This document shows positions 1-5,561 of a stretch of DNA of 7,680 nucleotides, in pieces. The notes under the pieces are model-generated. The model did not search any database. It had not been told where the DNA came from and was given only the letters and a program-made list of their open reading frames with translations. Made by a program: the position numbers and the translations under genes. Within the stretch, counting starts at the first letter, position 1; each line of letters opens with the position of its first letter. This DNA is from JBOHSA01 sp050732995 (GTDB lineage Bacteria; Gemmatimonadota; Gemmatimonadetes; Gemmatimonadales; GWC2-71-9): assembly GCA_050732995.1 (NCBI GenBank), contig JBOHSA010000004.1, positions 1 to 7,680 of the forward strand, given 5' to 3'.

Positions 1-57
1 CACCGGGGCGGCGCCGGCGCCGACGTCGCCGCGGAGGAGGATGAGCCGCTCGCGTGA
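1..57 (+). CDS. C-terminal end of an unidentified upstream gene (partial)
   Basis: The first reading frame is open from the window edge to a TGA at 55-57 and encodes the last 18 residues of a protein, ending in the acidic tail AAEEDEPLA. The stop overlaps the GTG start of the next gene (GTGA, 54-57), the same junction style used elsewhere in this window, which supports it being a real gene end in the same operon. Too little is visible to name a family. The Gly/Ala-rich then acidic tail looks like a disordered C-terminus. It is also possible, though less likely, that this is an open frame by chance in GC-rich DNA. Confidence 0.6.
   Translation, partial: HRGGAGADVAAEEDEPLA
33..40 (+). promoter_or_regulatory. 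Shine-Dalgarno for the YihY gene
   Basis: GGAGGAGG lies 13 nt before the GTG at 54. The ATG at 41 touches this site directly and cannot be served by it; its frame also gives an Arg/Pro-rich shadow translation. The spacing to GTG 54 is longer than ideal, but no other start fits the conserved protein, and coupling to the upstream stop would help. Confidence 0.55.
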
Positions 58-977
58 GCCACCAGGCCGGCGGCGGGGGCGGCGGCGGCGGCTGGCACCG
101 CTCGGTCACCGGGTTCGTGCGGCGCACCTTCGAAGCCGCGGTCGAAGACAACATCCCCTTCCTCGCCAGCGCCCTGTCGTTCGATCTCCTGCTCACCGCC
201 ATCCCGTTCTTCGCCCTCTTGCTCGCCCTGATCGGCTACCTGGCGCAGAGCCAGCTCGCCGCGCAGCAGATCGACCTCCACCAGCTGCTGGAGCGGTTCC
301 TGCCGCCGCACGCGCGGGTGCGCGGGGCCGACGCGTTCGCGCACGTGGAGCGCGTGGTCGAGGAGCTCGTGGCGTGGCGCGGCAAGCTCGCCCTGATCGG
401 CGTCCCGCTGTTCCTGTGGTTCTCCACGCGCCTGTTCGGTAGCCTGCGCGTCGCGCTGAACGAGGTGTTCGACACGGACGAGAACCGGCCCTGGCCCGTG
501 GCCGCCCTGACCGACCTGGTGATGGTCCTCGTCACCGGCAGCCTCTTCGTGGCCAACGCCCTCCTGTCCGCCGGCGTCTCGTATCTCGCAGCCCGCAGCG
601 TGGCCACGCTGGGGCGGAGCGCCGTGCTCGACGGGTTCTGGCAGCTGAGTCTCCAGCTCGTGGCCCTCAGCTTCGGCACGGGGCTGTTCTTCCTGATCTT
701 CAAATTCATGCCGAGCCGCCGCATTCACTGGCGCACGGCGCTCGTCGCCTCGCTGTTCTGTGCCCTCGCCTTCGAGGTCGCCAAGGGACTGTACGCCTGG
801 TACCTCACCACCTTCGCCACGCTGGACCGCGTGATCTCCGACGCCAACGTGGTGGCGATCTTCCTGTTCCTCCTGTGGGTCTACTACTCGGCGTACGTCT
901 TCCTGCTCGGGGGCGAGGTCGCCGAGACCTACGACCTGGTGCGGCTGCGGCGCGCGCAGCGCGTAGCTGTCGGATGA
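54..977 (+). CDS. YihY/virulence factor BrkB family inner-membrane protein
   Basis: A 307-residue integral membrane protein of the YihY/BrkB family (once mislabelled ribonuclease BN). The molecular function of the family is not firmly established; transport or envelope roles have been proposed. About six hydrophobic segments are visible, near residues 35-63, 110-128, 150-180, 195-218, 228-250 and 264-287. Family hallmarks are the ALSFDLLLTAIPFFALLLAL stretch in segment 1, the FMPSRRIHWRTALVAS loop before segment 5, EVAKGLYAWYL, and the C-terminal LLWVYYSAYVFLLGGEVAE block. Length is normal for the family. The N-terminus carries eight consecutive glycines (residues 6-13) from a GGC repeat, an unusual but probably disordered cytoplasmic tail. 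The GTG start overlaps the preceding stop, and the TGA at 975-977 overlaps the ATG of the threonine aldolase, so the three genes are likely translationally coupled. The family call is solid; substrate and role are unknown. Confidence 0.93.
   Translation: MSHQAGGGGGGGGWHRSVTGFVRRTFEAAVEDNIPFLASALSFDLLLTAIPFFALLLALIGYLAQSQLAAQQIDLHQLLERFLPPHARVRGADAFAHVERVVEELVAWRGKLALIGVPLFLWFSTRLFGSLRVALNEVFDTDENRPWPVAALTDLVMVLVTGSLFVANALLSAGVSYLAARSVATLGRSAVLDGFWQLSLQLVALSFGTGLFFLIFKFMPSRRIHWRTALVASLFCALAFEVAKGLYAWYLTTFATLDRVISDANVVAIFLFLLWVYYSAYVFLLGGEVAETYDLVRLRRAQRVAVG
69..92 (+). repeat. GGC trinucleotide repeat encoding Gly8
   Basis: Eight in-frame glycine codons (seven GGC, one GGG at 75-77) at residues 6-13 of the YihY-family protein. 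Unit gain or loss would keep the frame and change only tail length. Confidence 0.8.
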
Positions 978-1999
978 CGCCGATCGACCTGCGCAGCGAC
1001 ACGGTGACCCGCCCGTCGGCGGCGATGCGGCGCGCCATGGCCGACGCCGAAGTGGGTGACGACGTGCTGGACCGGGATCCCACCACCCGCCGCCTGGAAG
1101 AGCGCGTCGCGGAGCTCGTCGCGTGCGAGGACGCGCTGTTCTTTCCGTCGGGCACCCAGGCCAACCAGACGGGCATCGCCCTGCTCACGCGGCCCGGCAC
1201 CGAGCTCCTGCTCGAGGCGAACGCCCATCTGATCCACTTCGAGCTGGCGGGCGTGGCCGTCACCGCCGGCGTGCAGATCCGGCCCATCGCCACACCCGAC
1301 GGCCTGCTGACGGGCGCGCTCGTCCGTGCGGCGCGCCGGGCGCCCTCCCCGCACGTGCCGGTCGCGTCCGCGGTGGCGGTCGAGAATACGCACAGCGCGG
1401 CGGGGGGACGGGTCCTGCCGCCCGCCGCCATGGACGACGTCGTCGTCGCTGCGCGCGAGGCCGACCTGCCGCTGCATCTCGACGGGGCCCGACTGTGGAA
1501 CGCCGCCGCGGCCCTCGACGTCCCGCCCGCGCGGCTGACCCGCGGCGCGACCACCGTCATGGTGAGCCTGTCGAAGGGGCTCGGCTGCCCCGTCGGCTCG
1601 TGCCTCGCGTTCCCCCGTGAGCTCCGGCCGCACGCCTGGGAAATCCGCAAGCGCCTCGGCGGCGGCATGCGCCAATCGGGCATCCTCGCCGCCGCCGGTC
1701 TGTACGCCCTCGATCACAACTTCGCCCGGATCGGCGAGGACCACGACCACGCCCGCCGCCTCTCGGATCGGCTGGCGGACTGTCCGGCGGTCCGTCCGTC
1801 CACCCCCGAGACGAACATCGTGATGCTGGACCTCCTGCGGGAGCGGGATACCTCCGAAACGGTCGTGCCTCGCCTCGCCCGTGAAGGCGTGCTCGTCGTT
1901 CCGTTCGGCCCCCGGCGATTGCGGGCCGTGACCCACCTCGACGTGACGCGTCAGGATGCGGATCGGGCGGCCGATACCATCCACCGGGTGCTGGGATGA
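974..1999 (+). CDS. ltaE: Low-specificity L-threonine aldolase (PLP-dependent)
   Basis: A 341-residue fold-type I PLP enzyme that cleaves L-threonine or L-allo-threonine to glycine and acetaldehyde, in glycine/threonine metabolism in the cytoplasm. The family N-terminus IDLRSDTVTRPS opens the protein. Visible motifs are FPSGTQANQ (57-65), which binds cofactor phosphate; AHLIHFE with H85 at the position of the ring-stacking histidine; ENTH (137-140); LHLDGARLWN with D170 contacting the PLP pyridine nitrogen; SLSKGLGCPVGS with K201 as the Schiff-base lysine; and GGGMRQSGILAAAGLYAL (229-246). All key residues are present and the length matches the family. The start is ATG 974, which overlaps the previous stop as ATGA and begins exactly at the conserved N-terminus. 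An upstream in-frame GTG at 875 would add 33 residues out of frame with YihY and is not credible. No Shine-Dalgarno precedes the ATG, so expression likely depends on coupling to the upstream gene. Confidence 0.95.
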   Translation: MTPIDLRSDTVTRPSAAMRRAMADAEVGDDVLDRDPTTRRLEERVAELVACEDALFFPSGTQANQTGIALLTRPGTELLLEANAHLIHFELAGVAVTAGVQIRPIATPDGLLTGALVRAARRAPSPHVPVASAVAVENTHSAAGGRVLPPAAMDDVVVAAREADLPLHLDGARLWNAAAALDVPPARLTRGATTVMVSLSKGLGCPVGSCLAFPRELRPHAWEIRKRLGGGMRQSGILAAAGLYALDHNFARIGEDHDHARRLSDRLADCPAVRPSTPETNIVMLDLLRERDTSETVVPRLAREGVLVVPFGPRRLRAVTHLDVTRQDADRAADTIHRVLG

Positions 2000-2059
2000 G
2001 CTCGGCCTCTCCGGCGCTCCCGCTGACGATCGATCCCGCGCGCCATTCTCTGGCGGCCC

Positions 2060-2278
2060 ATGGACGTCGAGACTGGGGGCGGGGCGACCCCCGCAACCCC
2101 ACAGCACCCGGGCGGCTACCCGAGCTTCGTCGCCCAGCGGGCGCTCCAGGCGCTGCGCGACCACTTCCAGGCCGCCCCGCACAAGAAACAGAGCGGGGGA
2201 GGAGCGGGCGGGTTCCTCGGGTTCCTCGTGGGCGATCTGTTCCACGACCGGCAAACCCATCAGCTCATCCGCTCGTGA
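2060..2278 (+). CDS. Small hypothetical protein between ltaE and dnaX
   Basis: A 72-residue ORF that I do not recognise. Third positions are mostly G or C, as in the neighbouring genes, and the translation looks protein-like: a Gly/Pro/Thr-rich N-terminus, a possible amphipathic helix around SFVAQRALQALRDHFQAA (residues 22-39), a basic HKKQ, a Gly-rich turn, then GGFLGFLVGDLFHDRQTHQL at the C-terminus. No signal peptide or clear membrane segment is seen. The start is uncertain: ATG 2060 has no good ribosome site. An ATG at 1996 overlapping the ltaE stop (ATGA), in another frame, gives a plausible start (MSSASPALPLTIDPARHSLA) that degenerates after about 25 residues, so the true gene may begin there and be split by a frameshift. 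It could be a real coupled small gene or a chance open frame; confidence is moderate. Confidence 0.45.
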   Translation: MDVETGGGATPATPQHPGGYPSFVAQRALQALRDHFQAAPHKKQSGGGAGGFLGFLVGDLFHDRQTHQLIRS

Positions 2279-2290
2279 ACCGCGTCAGGC

Positions 2291-2335
2291 CCCCGCAGGG
2301 AGCAGCGCTCGACGATGCCGGAGGGCGCTGCGGGG
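2291..2335 (+). repeat. Overlapping GC-rich inverted repeats upstream of dnaX (possible terminator or attenuator)
   Basis: Two perfect inverted repeats share one arm. GCAGCGC (2302-2308) pairs with GCGCTGC (2325-2331), and CCCCGCAG (2291-2298) pairs with CTGCGGGG (2328-2335), so the two hairpins are mutually exclusive. A third short palindrome, TGCC-CGG-GGCA (2336-2346), runs into ATTTCGTTT. The position between the small ORF stop (2278) and the dnaX start signal suits the 3' end of the upstream unit. There is no long T tract, so an intrinsic terminator is only possible, not shown. Confidence 0.45.
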
Positions 2336-2358
2336 TGCCCGGGGCATTTCGTTTGAGC

Positions 2359-2367
2359 TAGATTTCG
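2359..2367 (+). promoter_or_regulatory. Putative -10 element of dnaX (leaderless start)
   Basis: TAGATTTCG ends a short AT-rich patch just before dnaX. The hexamer TAGATT leaves 7 nt before ATG 2372, so transcription would start at or within a base or two of the start codon. No Shine-Dalgarno is present in this stretch, which fits a leaderless mRNA. A -35 match at the expected distance is poor (GTGCCC near 2335-2340). Support comes mainly from the near-identical TAACTTTCG at the same distance before ybaB. Confidence 0.4.
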
Positions 2368-2371
2368 CCCC

Positions 2372-4015
2372 ATGATCGCTCTCGCCCGCAAATACCGCCC
2401 CAAGCGCTTCGCCGATCTCATCGTGCAGGATCACGTCGCGGCGGCGCTGCGCGGCGCGGTGGCCCAGCGGCGCACCGCCCACGGCTACCTGTTCGCCGGC
2501 CCGCGCGGGGTGGGGAAGACCACTGCGGCGCGCATACTCGCCATGGCGTTGAACTGTGAGCGCGCCGGCGCGGCGGGCGTCCCCGCCGGCGAGCCCTGCG
2601 GCGAGTGCGAGTCCTGCCGGCGCGTCTGGACCGGGTCCGCCAACCTGGATGTCGTCGAGCTGGACGCGGCGTCGAATCGGGGCGTGGACGACGCGCGCGA
2701 TCTGCGAGAGCGGGCGATGTACGCCGCGAGCGCCGAGGGGCGCTCCAAAGTCTACATCGTCGACGAAGCGCACATGCTCACGCGGGAAGCGTGGAACGCG
2801 CTCCTCAAGATCCTCGAGGAGCCGCCGTCCGGCGTGGTCTTCGTCTTCGCCACCACCGAGCCGCAGAAGATCGCCCAGTTCGCGGCGCCCGTGCTCTCGC
2901 GCCTCCAGCGCTTCGACTTCCGCCGCATCGGGCCGCACGCCATCGTGGAGCGCTTGCGGCAGGTGACCGCGGCCGAGGGCATCGCCGCGGGCGACGACGC
3001 CCTGCACCTGATCGCCCGGAGCGCCGACGGCGGCATGCGCGACGCCCTGTCCATCCTCGACCAGGTGGTGGCGTTCGGGGCGGCTGGGGCCCCCGTCACC
3101 GCGGAGCGGGTGCGCGAGGTGCTGGGGCTCATCCCGGACGAGCGCTACGGCGAGCTGCTGCGCCTCGTGGCCGAGCGCGACGCCGCCGCCGTGTTCCCGC
3201 TCGTGGACCGGCTGATGGAAGCCGGCGCGGACCTGAACGAGTTCGTACGCGGCGCGGGCGAGACGCTCCGCGCCGTGCTCCTCGCGGGCCTGGGCGGCGA
3301 ACCGGAAGGGTTCAGCGAAGGGATGCAGGCCGTGATCCGCCGGTACGGCGCCCGGCTCCCGGCCCCCGATGCGCTGCGGCTCCTCACCGTGCTCGGCGCC
3401 ATGGAGACGCAGCTGCGCCAGAGCGGCCAGACCCGGCTCGCGGTCGAGCTCCTGTTGCTGCGCTGGGCGCTGGCGGATCGCACGGTGGAGATCGGCGAGG
3501 TGCTGGAGGCGCTCGGCAAAGGGGAAGGCAGCGGCGGCAGGCGGGGGTCCGGTGGAACCCCCGACGCGCCGGCGGTGTTGCGGGATTCCGCAGCCGGATC
3601 GCCGCCGCGTCCCGCGTCCCGCGCCCCACTGACGCTCGACGGGCTGCGCGCGCTCTGGCCGAGCATCGTGGCGGACGCGCGGGCCCAGAGCCCGCTCCTC
3701 GGCGCGGTGCTGGCCCATGCCGAAGTCGCGCAGGTGACGGGGGAGACGGTGCTCGTCCGCCTGCTCGACGACAACCCGGTGCACGCCGAGGGCCTGGCGC
3801 GGCAGAAGGACGCATTGGCGCAGGTGATCGGCCGCTACGTCGTGGAGCCCGCGCGCGTCCAGATCGAAGGCGCGGCCCCGCGATCGACGGCGCCCCGGCG
3901 CGCCGAACGGCTCACCGAACAGACGGCCAATGCCGAACGGCTCAAGCGGCTGCGCGCCCAGGATCCAACGCTCAGCGCCGCGGTGGACGCACTCGATCTC
4001 GAGCTGTTGGAGTAG
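2372..4015 (+). CDS. dnaX: DNA polymerase III subunit gamma/tau (clamp loader)
   Basis: A 547-residue AAA+ ATPase that loads the sliding clamp and organises the replisome. The N-terminal ARKYRPKRFADLIVQDHV is diagnostic. Motifs in order: Walker A GPRGVGKT (43-50); zinc-binding cysteines C62, C76, C79 and C82; ELDAASNRGVDD (96-107); Walker B VYIVDEAH (127-134); sensor 1 FATTEP (159-164); SRLQRFDF (176-183), where R177 is the trans arginine finger and the usual Cys of the SRC motif is Leu; and sensor 2 GGMRDALSILDQ with R223. The clamp-loader collar domain runs to about residue 385. A Gly/Ser/Pro-rich linker (about 385-420) follows, then a C-terminal domain from LTLDGLRALWPSI to about 498 and a charged tail. 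The protein is shorter than E. coli tau (643). No A-rich slippery heptamer for making gamma is seen. ATG 2372 gives the exact conserved N-terminus and lacks a Shine-Dalgarno. The TAG stop is followed at once by the promoter of the next unit. Confidence 0.97.
   Translation: MIALARKYRPKRFADLIVQDHVAAALRGAVAQRRTAHGYLFAGPRGVGKTTAARILAMALNCERAGAAGVPAGEPCGECESCRRVWTGSANLDVVELDAASNRGVDDARDLRERAMYAASAEGRSKVYIVDEAHMLTREAWNALLKILEEPPSGVVFVFATTEPQKIAQFAAPVLSRLQRFDFRRIGPHAIVERLRQVTAAEGIAAGDDALHLIARSADGGMRDALSILDQVVAFGAAGAPVTAERVREVLGLIPDERYGELLRLVAERDAAAVFPLVDRLMEAGADLNEFVRGAGETLRAVLLAGLGGEPEGFSEGMQAVIRRYGARLPAPDALRLLTVLGAMETQLRQSGQTRLAVELLLLRWALADRTVEIGEVLEALGKGEGSGGRRGSGGTPDAPAVLRDSAAGSPPRPASRAPLTLDGLRALWPSIVADARAQSPLLGAVLAHAEVAQVTGETVLVRLLDDNPVHAEGLARQKDALAQVIGRYVVEPARVQIEGAAPRSTAPRRAERLTEQTANAERLKRLRAQDPTLSAAVDALDLELLE
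3543..3562 (+). repeat. Short hairpin in the dnaX linker
   Basis: GGGGGT (3543-3548) pairs perfectly with ACCCCC (3557-3562) around an 8-nt loop in which CC/GG can extend the stem with a bulge. It sits in the low-complexity linker codons, 14 nt after a purine-rich AAAGGGGAAGG stretch (3518-3528). It may simply reflect GC-rich linker sequence. Confidence 0.5.
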
Positions 4016-4016
4016 C

Positions 4017-4045
4017 TTGCGACCGGTACGACCGGGGGGTAACTT
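4017..4045 (+). promoter_or_regulatory. Promoter for the ybaB-recR-mglBA-pgsA-cinA unit
   Basis: TTGCGA (4017-4022) and TAACTT (4040-4045) are separated by exactly 17 nt and match housekeeping sigma consensus at 4/6 and 3/6 positions. The element begins one base after the dnaX stop codon and fills the 37-nt gap. Seven nucleotides separate the -10 hexamer from ATG 4053, so the transcript would be leaderless or nearly so. The only ribosome-site-like sequence is a G6 run (4034-4039) inside the spacer, too far and of poor match. A Bacteroidota-like reading (TTG, about 20 nt, TAnnTTT) is also possible. Confidence 0.6.
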
Positions 4046-4052
4046 TCGACGT

Positions 4053-4433
4053 ATGGCGGATTTATCGAGCCTGCTCCAACTGGGGCAGCAGATGCAGGGC
4101 CGGCTGTCGGAGATCCAGACGCAGCTGGCGCAGCAGACGGTGACGGTGTCGGCGGGCGGCGGGATGGTGCAGGCTACGGCCGACGGCCGGGGCCAAATCC
4201 GGGCGATCAAGATCGACCCGCAGGCGATCGCCCAGGCGGTCGGGAAGGGCGGGGCGCCTAAGGGCGAGGGGGGAGGGGGAGGGGGAGGGGGAGGAGCGGG
4301 GGACGTCGAGCTGCTCGAAGATCTGGTGCTCGCCGCCGTCGCGGAGGCGCAGAGGCGCGCCGCCGAGCTGTACCAGGCGGAGGTCCGGAAGCTGGCGTCG
4401 GGCCTGCCGTTCCCGTTTCAGTTGCCGCTGTAG
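4053..4433 (+). CDS. ybaB: YbaB/EbfC family nucleoid-associated protein
   Basis: A 126-residue small DNA-binding protein of the YbaB/EbfC family, typically a dimer associated with the nucleoid and commonly encoded between dnaX and recR, as here. Visible features: an N-terminal coiled-coil-like helix MADLSSLLQLGQQMQGRLSE, the conserved core GGGMVQATADGRGQIRAIKIDP (35-56, strand region), then DVELLEDLVLAAVAEAQRRA (84-103) and a C-terminal LPFPFQLPL resembling the usual LPPGF/MPF end. Between IDP and DVELLEDL, where E. coli YbaB has only about six residues, there is an insertion of roughly 20 residues containing Gly9 (73-81), encoded by a GGGGGA repeat. ATG 4053 is chosen because it starts the family N-terminus; longer upstream reading would overlap dnaX and the promoter. 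The stop is 6 nt before recR. The family is certain; the exact role in this organism is inferred. Confidence 0.93.
   Translation: MADLSSLLQLGQQMQGRLSEIQTQLAQQTVTVSAGGGMVQATADGRGQIRAIKIDPQAIAQAVGKGGAPKGEGGGGGGGGGAGDVELLEDLVLAAVAEAQRRAAELYQAEVRKLASGLPFPFQLPL
4268..4292 (+). repeat. GGGGGA tandem repeat with G-quadruplex potential, in ybaB
   Basis: Four GGGGGA units (4269-4292) preceded by one extra G, followed by GGAG. On the + (coding) strand this gives four G runs of 5-6 separated by single A loops, the classic arrangement for a stable parallel quadruplex. The 6-bp unit equals two Gly codons, so copy-number change alters Gly count without a frameshift. Confidence 0.9.
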
Positions 4434-4439
4434 CACGCC

Positions 4440-5051
4440 GTGTCGGCCATCGAGGAGCTCGTGGCGGAGCTCGCCAAGCTCCCCGGCATCGGACGCAAGA
4501 CGGCGCAGCGACTCACGTTTCATCTGTTGAAGCAGCCTGCGGAGGCGGCCGACCGCCTGGCTCAGGCGATCCGGCGCGTCCGCGCGCAAGTGGCGGCGTG
4601 CGGGACCTGCGGCAACCTCTCGGACGAGAACCCGTGCGCCATCTGCCGCGATCCCCGGCGCGACGCCTCCGTGTTGTGCGTCGTCGAGGAGTCGGCCGAT
4701 GTCGGCGCGATCGAACGCGCCGGCCGGTTCCGGGGCCGCTACCACGTGCTGGGCGGCCGTCTGTCGCCGCTCGAGGGCGTCGGGCCCGAGGCCCTGCAGA
4801 TCGAGCAGCTCGTCGCGCGCGTGATCAACGGGGGAGGCACGGACGCGCTGCGCGAAGTGATTATCGCGACCAACCCCTCGATGGAGGGAGACGTCACCGC
4901 GACCTATCTCCAGCAGGTGCTGAAGCCGACCGGCGTGCGCGTCACCCGCATCGCGCGGGGCCTGCCGGTGGGCGGCGATCTCGAGTACGCCGACGGCGTG
5001 ACCATCGCGCAGGCGTTGCTCGCCCGGCGCGAGATGTCCGAAGCCGACTGA
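4440..5051 (+). CDS. recR: Recombination protein RecR
   Basis: A 203-residue RecR, the ring-forming partner of RecO (and RecF) that helps load RecA on single-stranded DNA during gap repair. Domains in order: helix-hairpin-helix with LPGIGRKTAQRL (14-25); a C4 zinc finger with C54, C57, C66 and C69; the Toprim domain from VLCVVEESADVGAIE (78-92) through HVLGGRLSPLEGVGPEAL (102-119) to about 170; and the C-terminal GLPVGGDLEYADGVTIAQAL (174-193), a family signature. Length matches E. coli RecR (201). The start is GTG 4440, 6 nt after the ybaB stop. There is no Shine-Dalgarno, so it is probably translated by coupling with ybaB. All expected motifs are intact. Confidence 0.97.
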   Translation: MSAIEELVAELAKLPGIGRKTAQRLTFHLLKQPAEAADRLAQAIRRVRAQVAACGTCGNLSDENPCAICRDPRRDASVLCVVEESADVGAIERAGRFRGRYHVLGGRLSPLEGVGPEALQIEQLVARVINGGGTDALREVIIATNPSMEGDVTATYLQQVLKPTGVRVTRIARGLPVGGDLEYADGVTIAQALLARREMSEAD

Positions 5052-5053
5052 CC

Positions 5054-5062
5054 GAGGAGGGG
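5054..5062 (+). promoter_or_regulatory. Shine-Dalgarno of mglB
   Basis: GAGGAGGGG ends 1 nt before ATG 5064 (AGGAGG core 3 nt before it). It is the strongest ribosome site among the internal genes of this unit; most others lack one. This suggests mglB is translated independently of recR. Confidence 0.65.
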
Positions 5063-5063
5063 C

Positions 5064-5549
5064 ATGGCGGGCGCGGCCAGCTGGTCGTTTAGCGAGAGCG
5101 ACTTCAAGCAGATTCAGACGCACCTCCAGGCGTTCCTGCGCGATTCGAACGCCCGGTGCGCGCTGCTGGTCGACCGCACTGGCCAGCTCGTGGCCACCGT
5201 GGGCGAAACCCCGCAGTTCGACCCCACCGCGTTCGCCTCGCTCACCGCCGCGGATTTCAGCGCCAACGACCAGCTCGCCAAAATGATCGGCGAAGCCGAG
5301 TTCGCCTCCCTCGTCCACCAGGGCGAGAAGGAGTCGATGTTCCTCGCGGACGTCGCCAAACGGGTCATCCTCGTCGTGCTGTTCGACCAGCGCACGACCC
5401 TCGGCCTCGTCAAGCTCAAGGGCAAAGCGGCGGTGGAGCACCTGAACAAGGTGTTCGAGGAGATGTTCAACCGGGTGGGCGCGGGACCGACCCCGCAAAA
5501 GGGCCTGCTCGAGGGCGCGGAAGACGAAATTGACAAACTCTTCGGATAA
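5064..5549 (+). CDS. mglB: MglB, roadblock/LC7 GTPase-activating partner of MglA
   Basis: A 161-residue roadblock/LC7 protein close in length and sequence pattern to Myxococcus xanthus MglB (159). MglB dimers act as the GTPase-activating protein of MglA and set cell polarity in gliding bacteria. Landmarks recalled from the family: NARCALLVDRTGQLVATVGET (29-49), ASLTAADFSANDQLAKMIGE (58-77), an FASLVHQGEKESMF segment (80-93), RVILVVLFDQRTTLGLVKLK (100-119) and the helix AVEHLNKVFEEMF (123-135). A flexible stretch then leads to the acidic C-terminal EDEIDKLFG (153-161), matching the conserved DDDIDNLF-type tail that in MglB contacts MglA. It lies 12 nt after recR and 12 nt before mglA, so partner genes are adjacent as in myxobacteria. 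The family and the pairing are strongly supported; whether the host glides or uses the switch for another polar process cannot be told from this window. Confidence 0.93.
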   Translation: MAGAASWSFSESDFKQIQTHLQAFLRDSNARCALLVDRTGQLVATVGETPQFDPTAFASLTAADFSANDQLAKMIGEAEFASLVHQGEKESMFLADVAKRVILVVLFDQRTTLGLVKLKGKAAVEHLNKVFEEMFNRVGAGPTPQKGLLEGAEDEIDKLFG

Positions 5550-5561
5550 CGGGACGCGCCC

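Noticed and set aside
41..442. ATG at 41 as the start of a 133-codon gene
   Set aside because: The start touches the ribosome site and the translation is Arg/Pro-rich shadow of the YihY frame.
929..2260. 443-codon open frame on the - strand opposite ltaE
   Set aside because: It mirrors ltaE codon bias; no recognisable motifs, while ltaE on the + strand has every catalytic residue.
3511..3530. Classical -1 frameshift slippery site in dnaX
   Set aside because: The sequence reads GGC AAA GGG GAA, which lacks an X XXY YYZ heptamer, and the -1 frame has no nearby stop, so it would not produce a gamma subunit.
2285..4210. Long open frame (641 codons) on the - strand opposite dnaX
   Set aside because: It is the complement of a fully conserved dnaX. 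Its translation is Arg/His/Gly-rich with no recognisable domain, as expected for antisense frames in GC-rich coding DNA.
5530..5535. Perfect TTGACA at the end of mglB, possible -35 for mglA
   Set aside because: It encodes part of the conserved EIDKLFG tail of MglB. At 17 nt spacing the -10 position is GACGCG; the only AT-rich hexamer (GATAAC, 5545-5550) is just 9 nt away. No promoter is supported.
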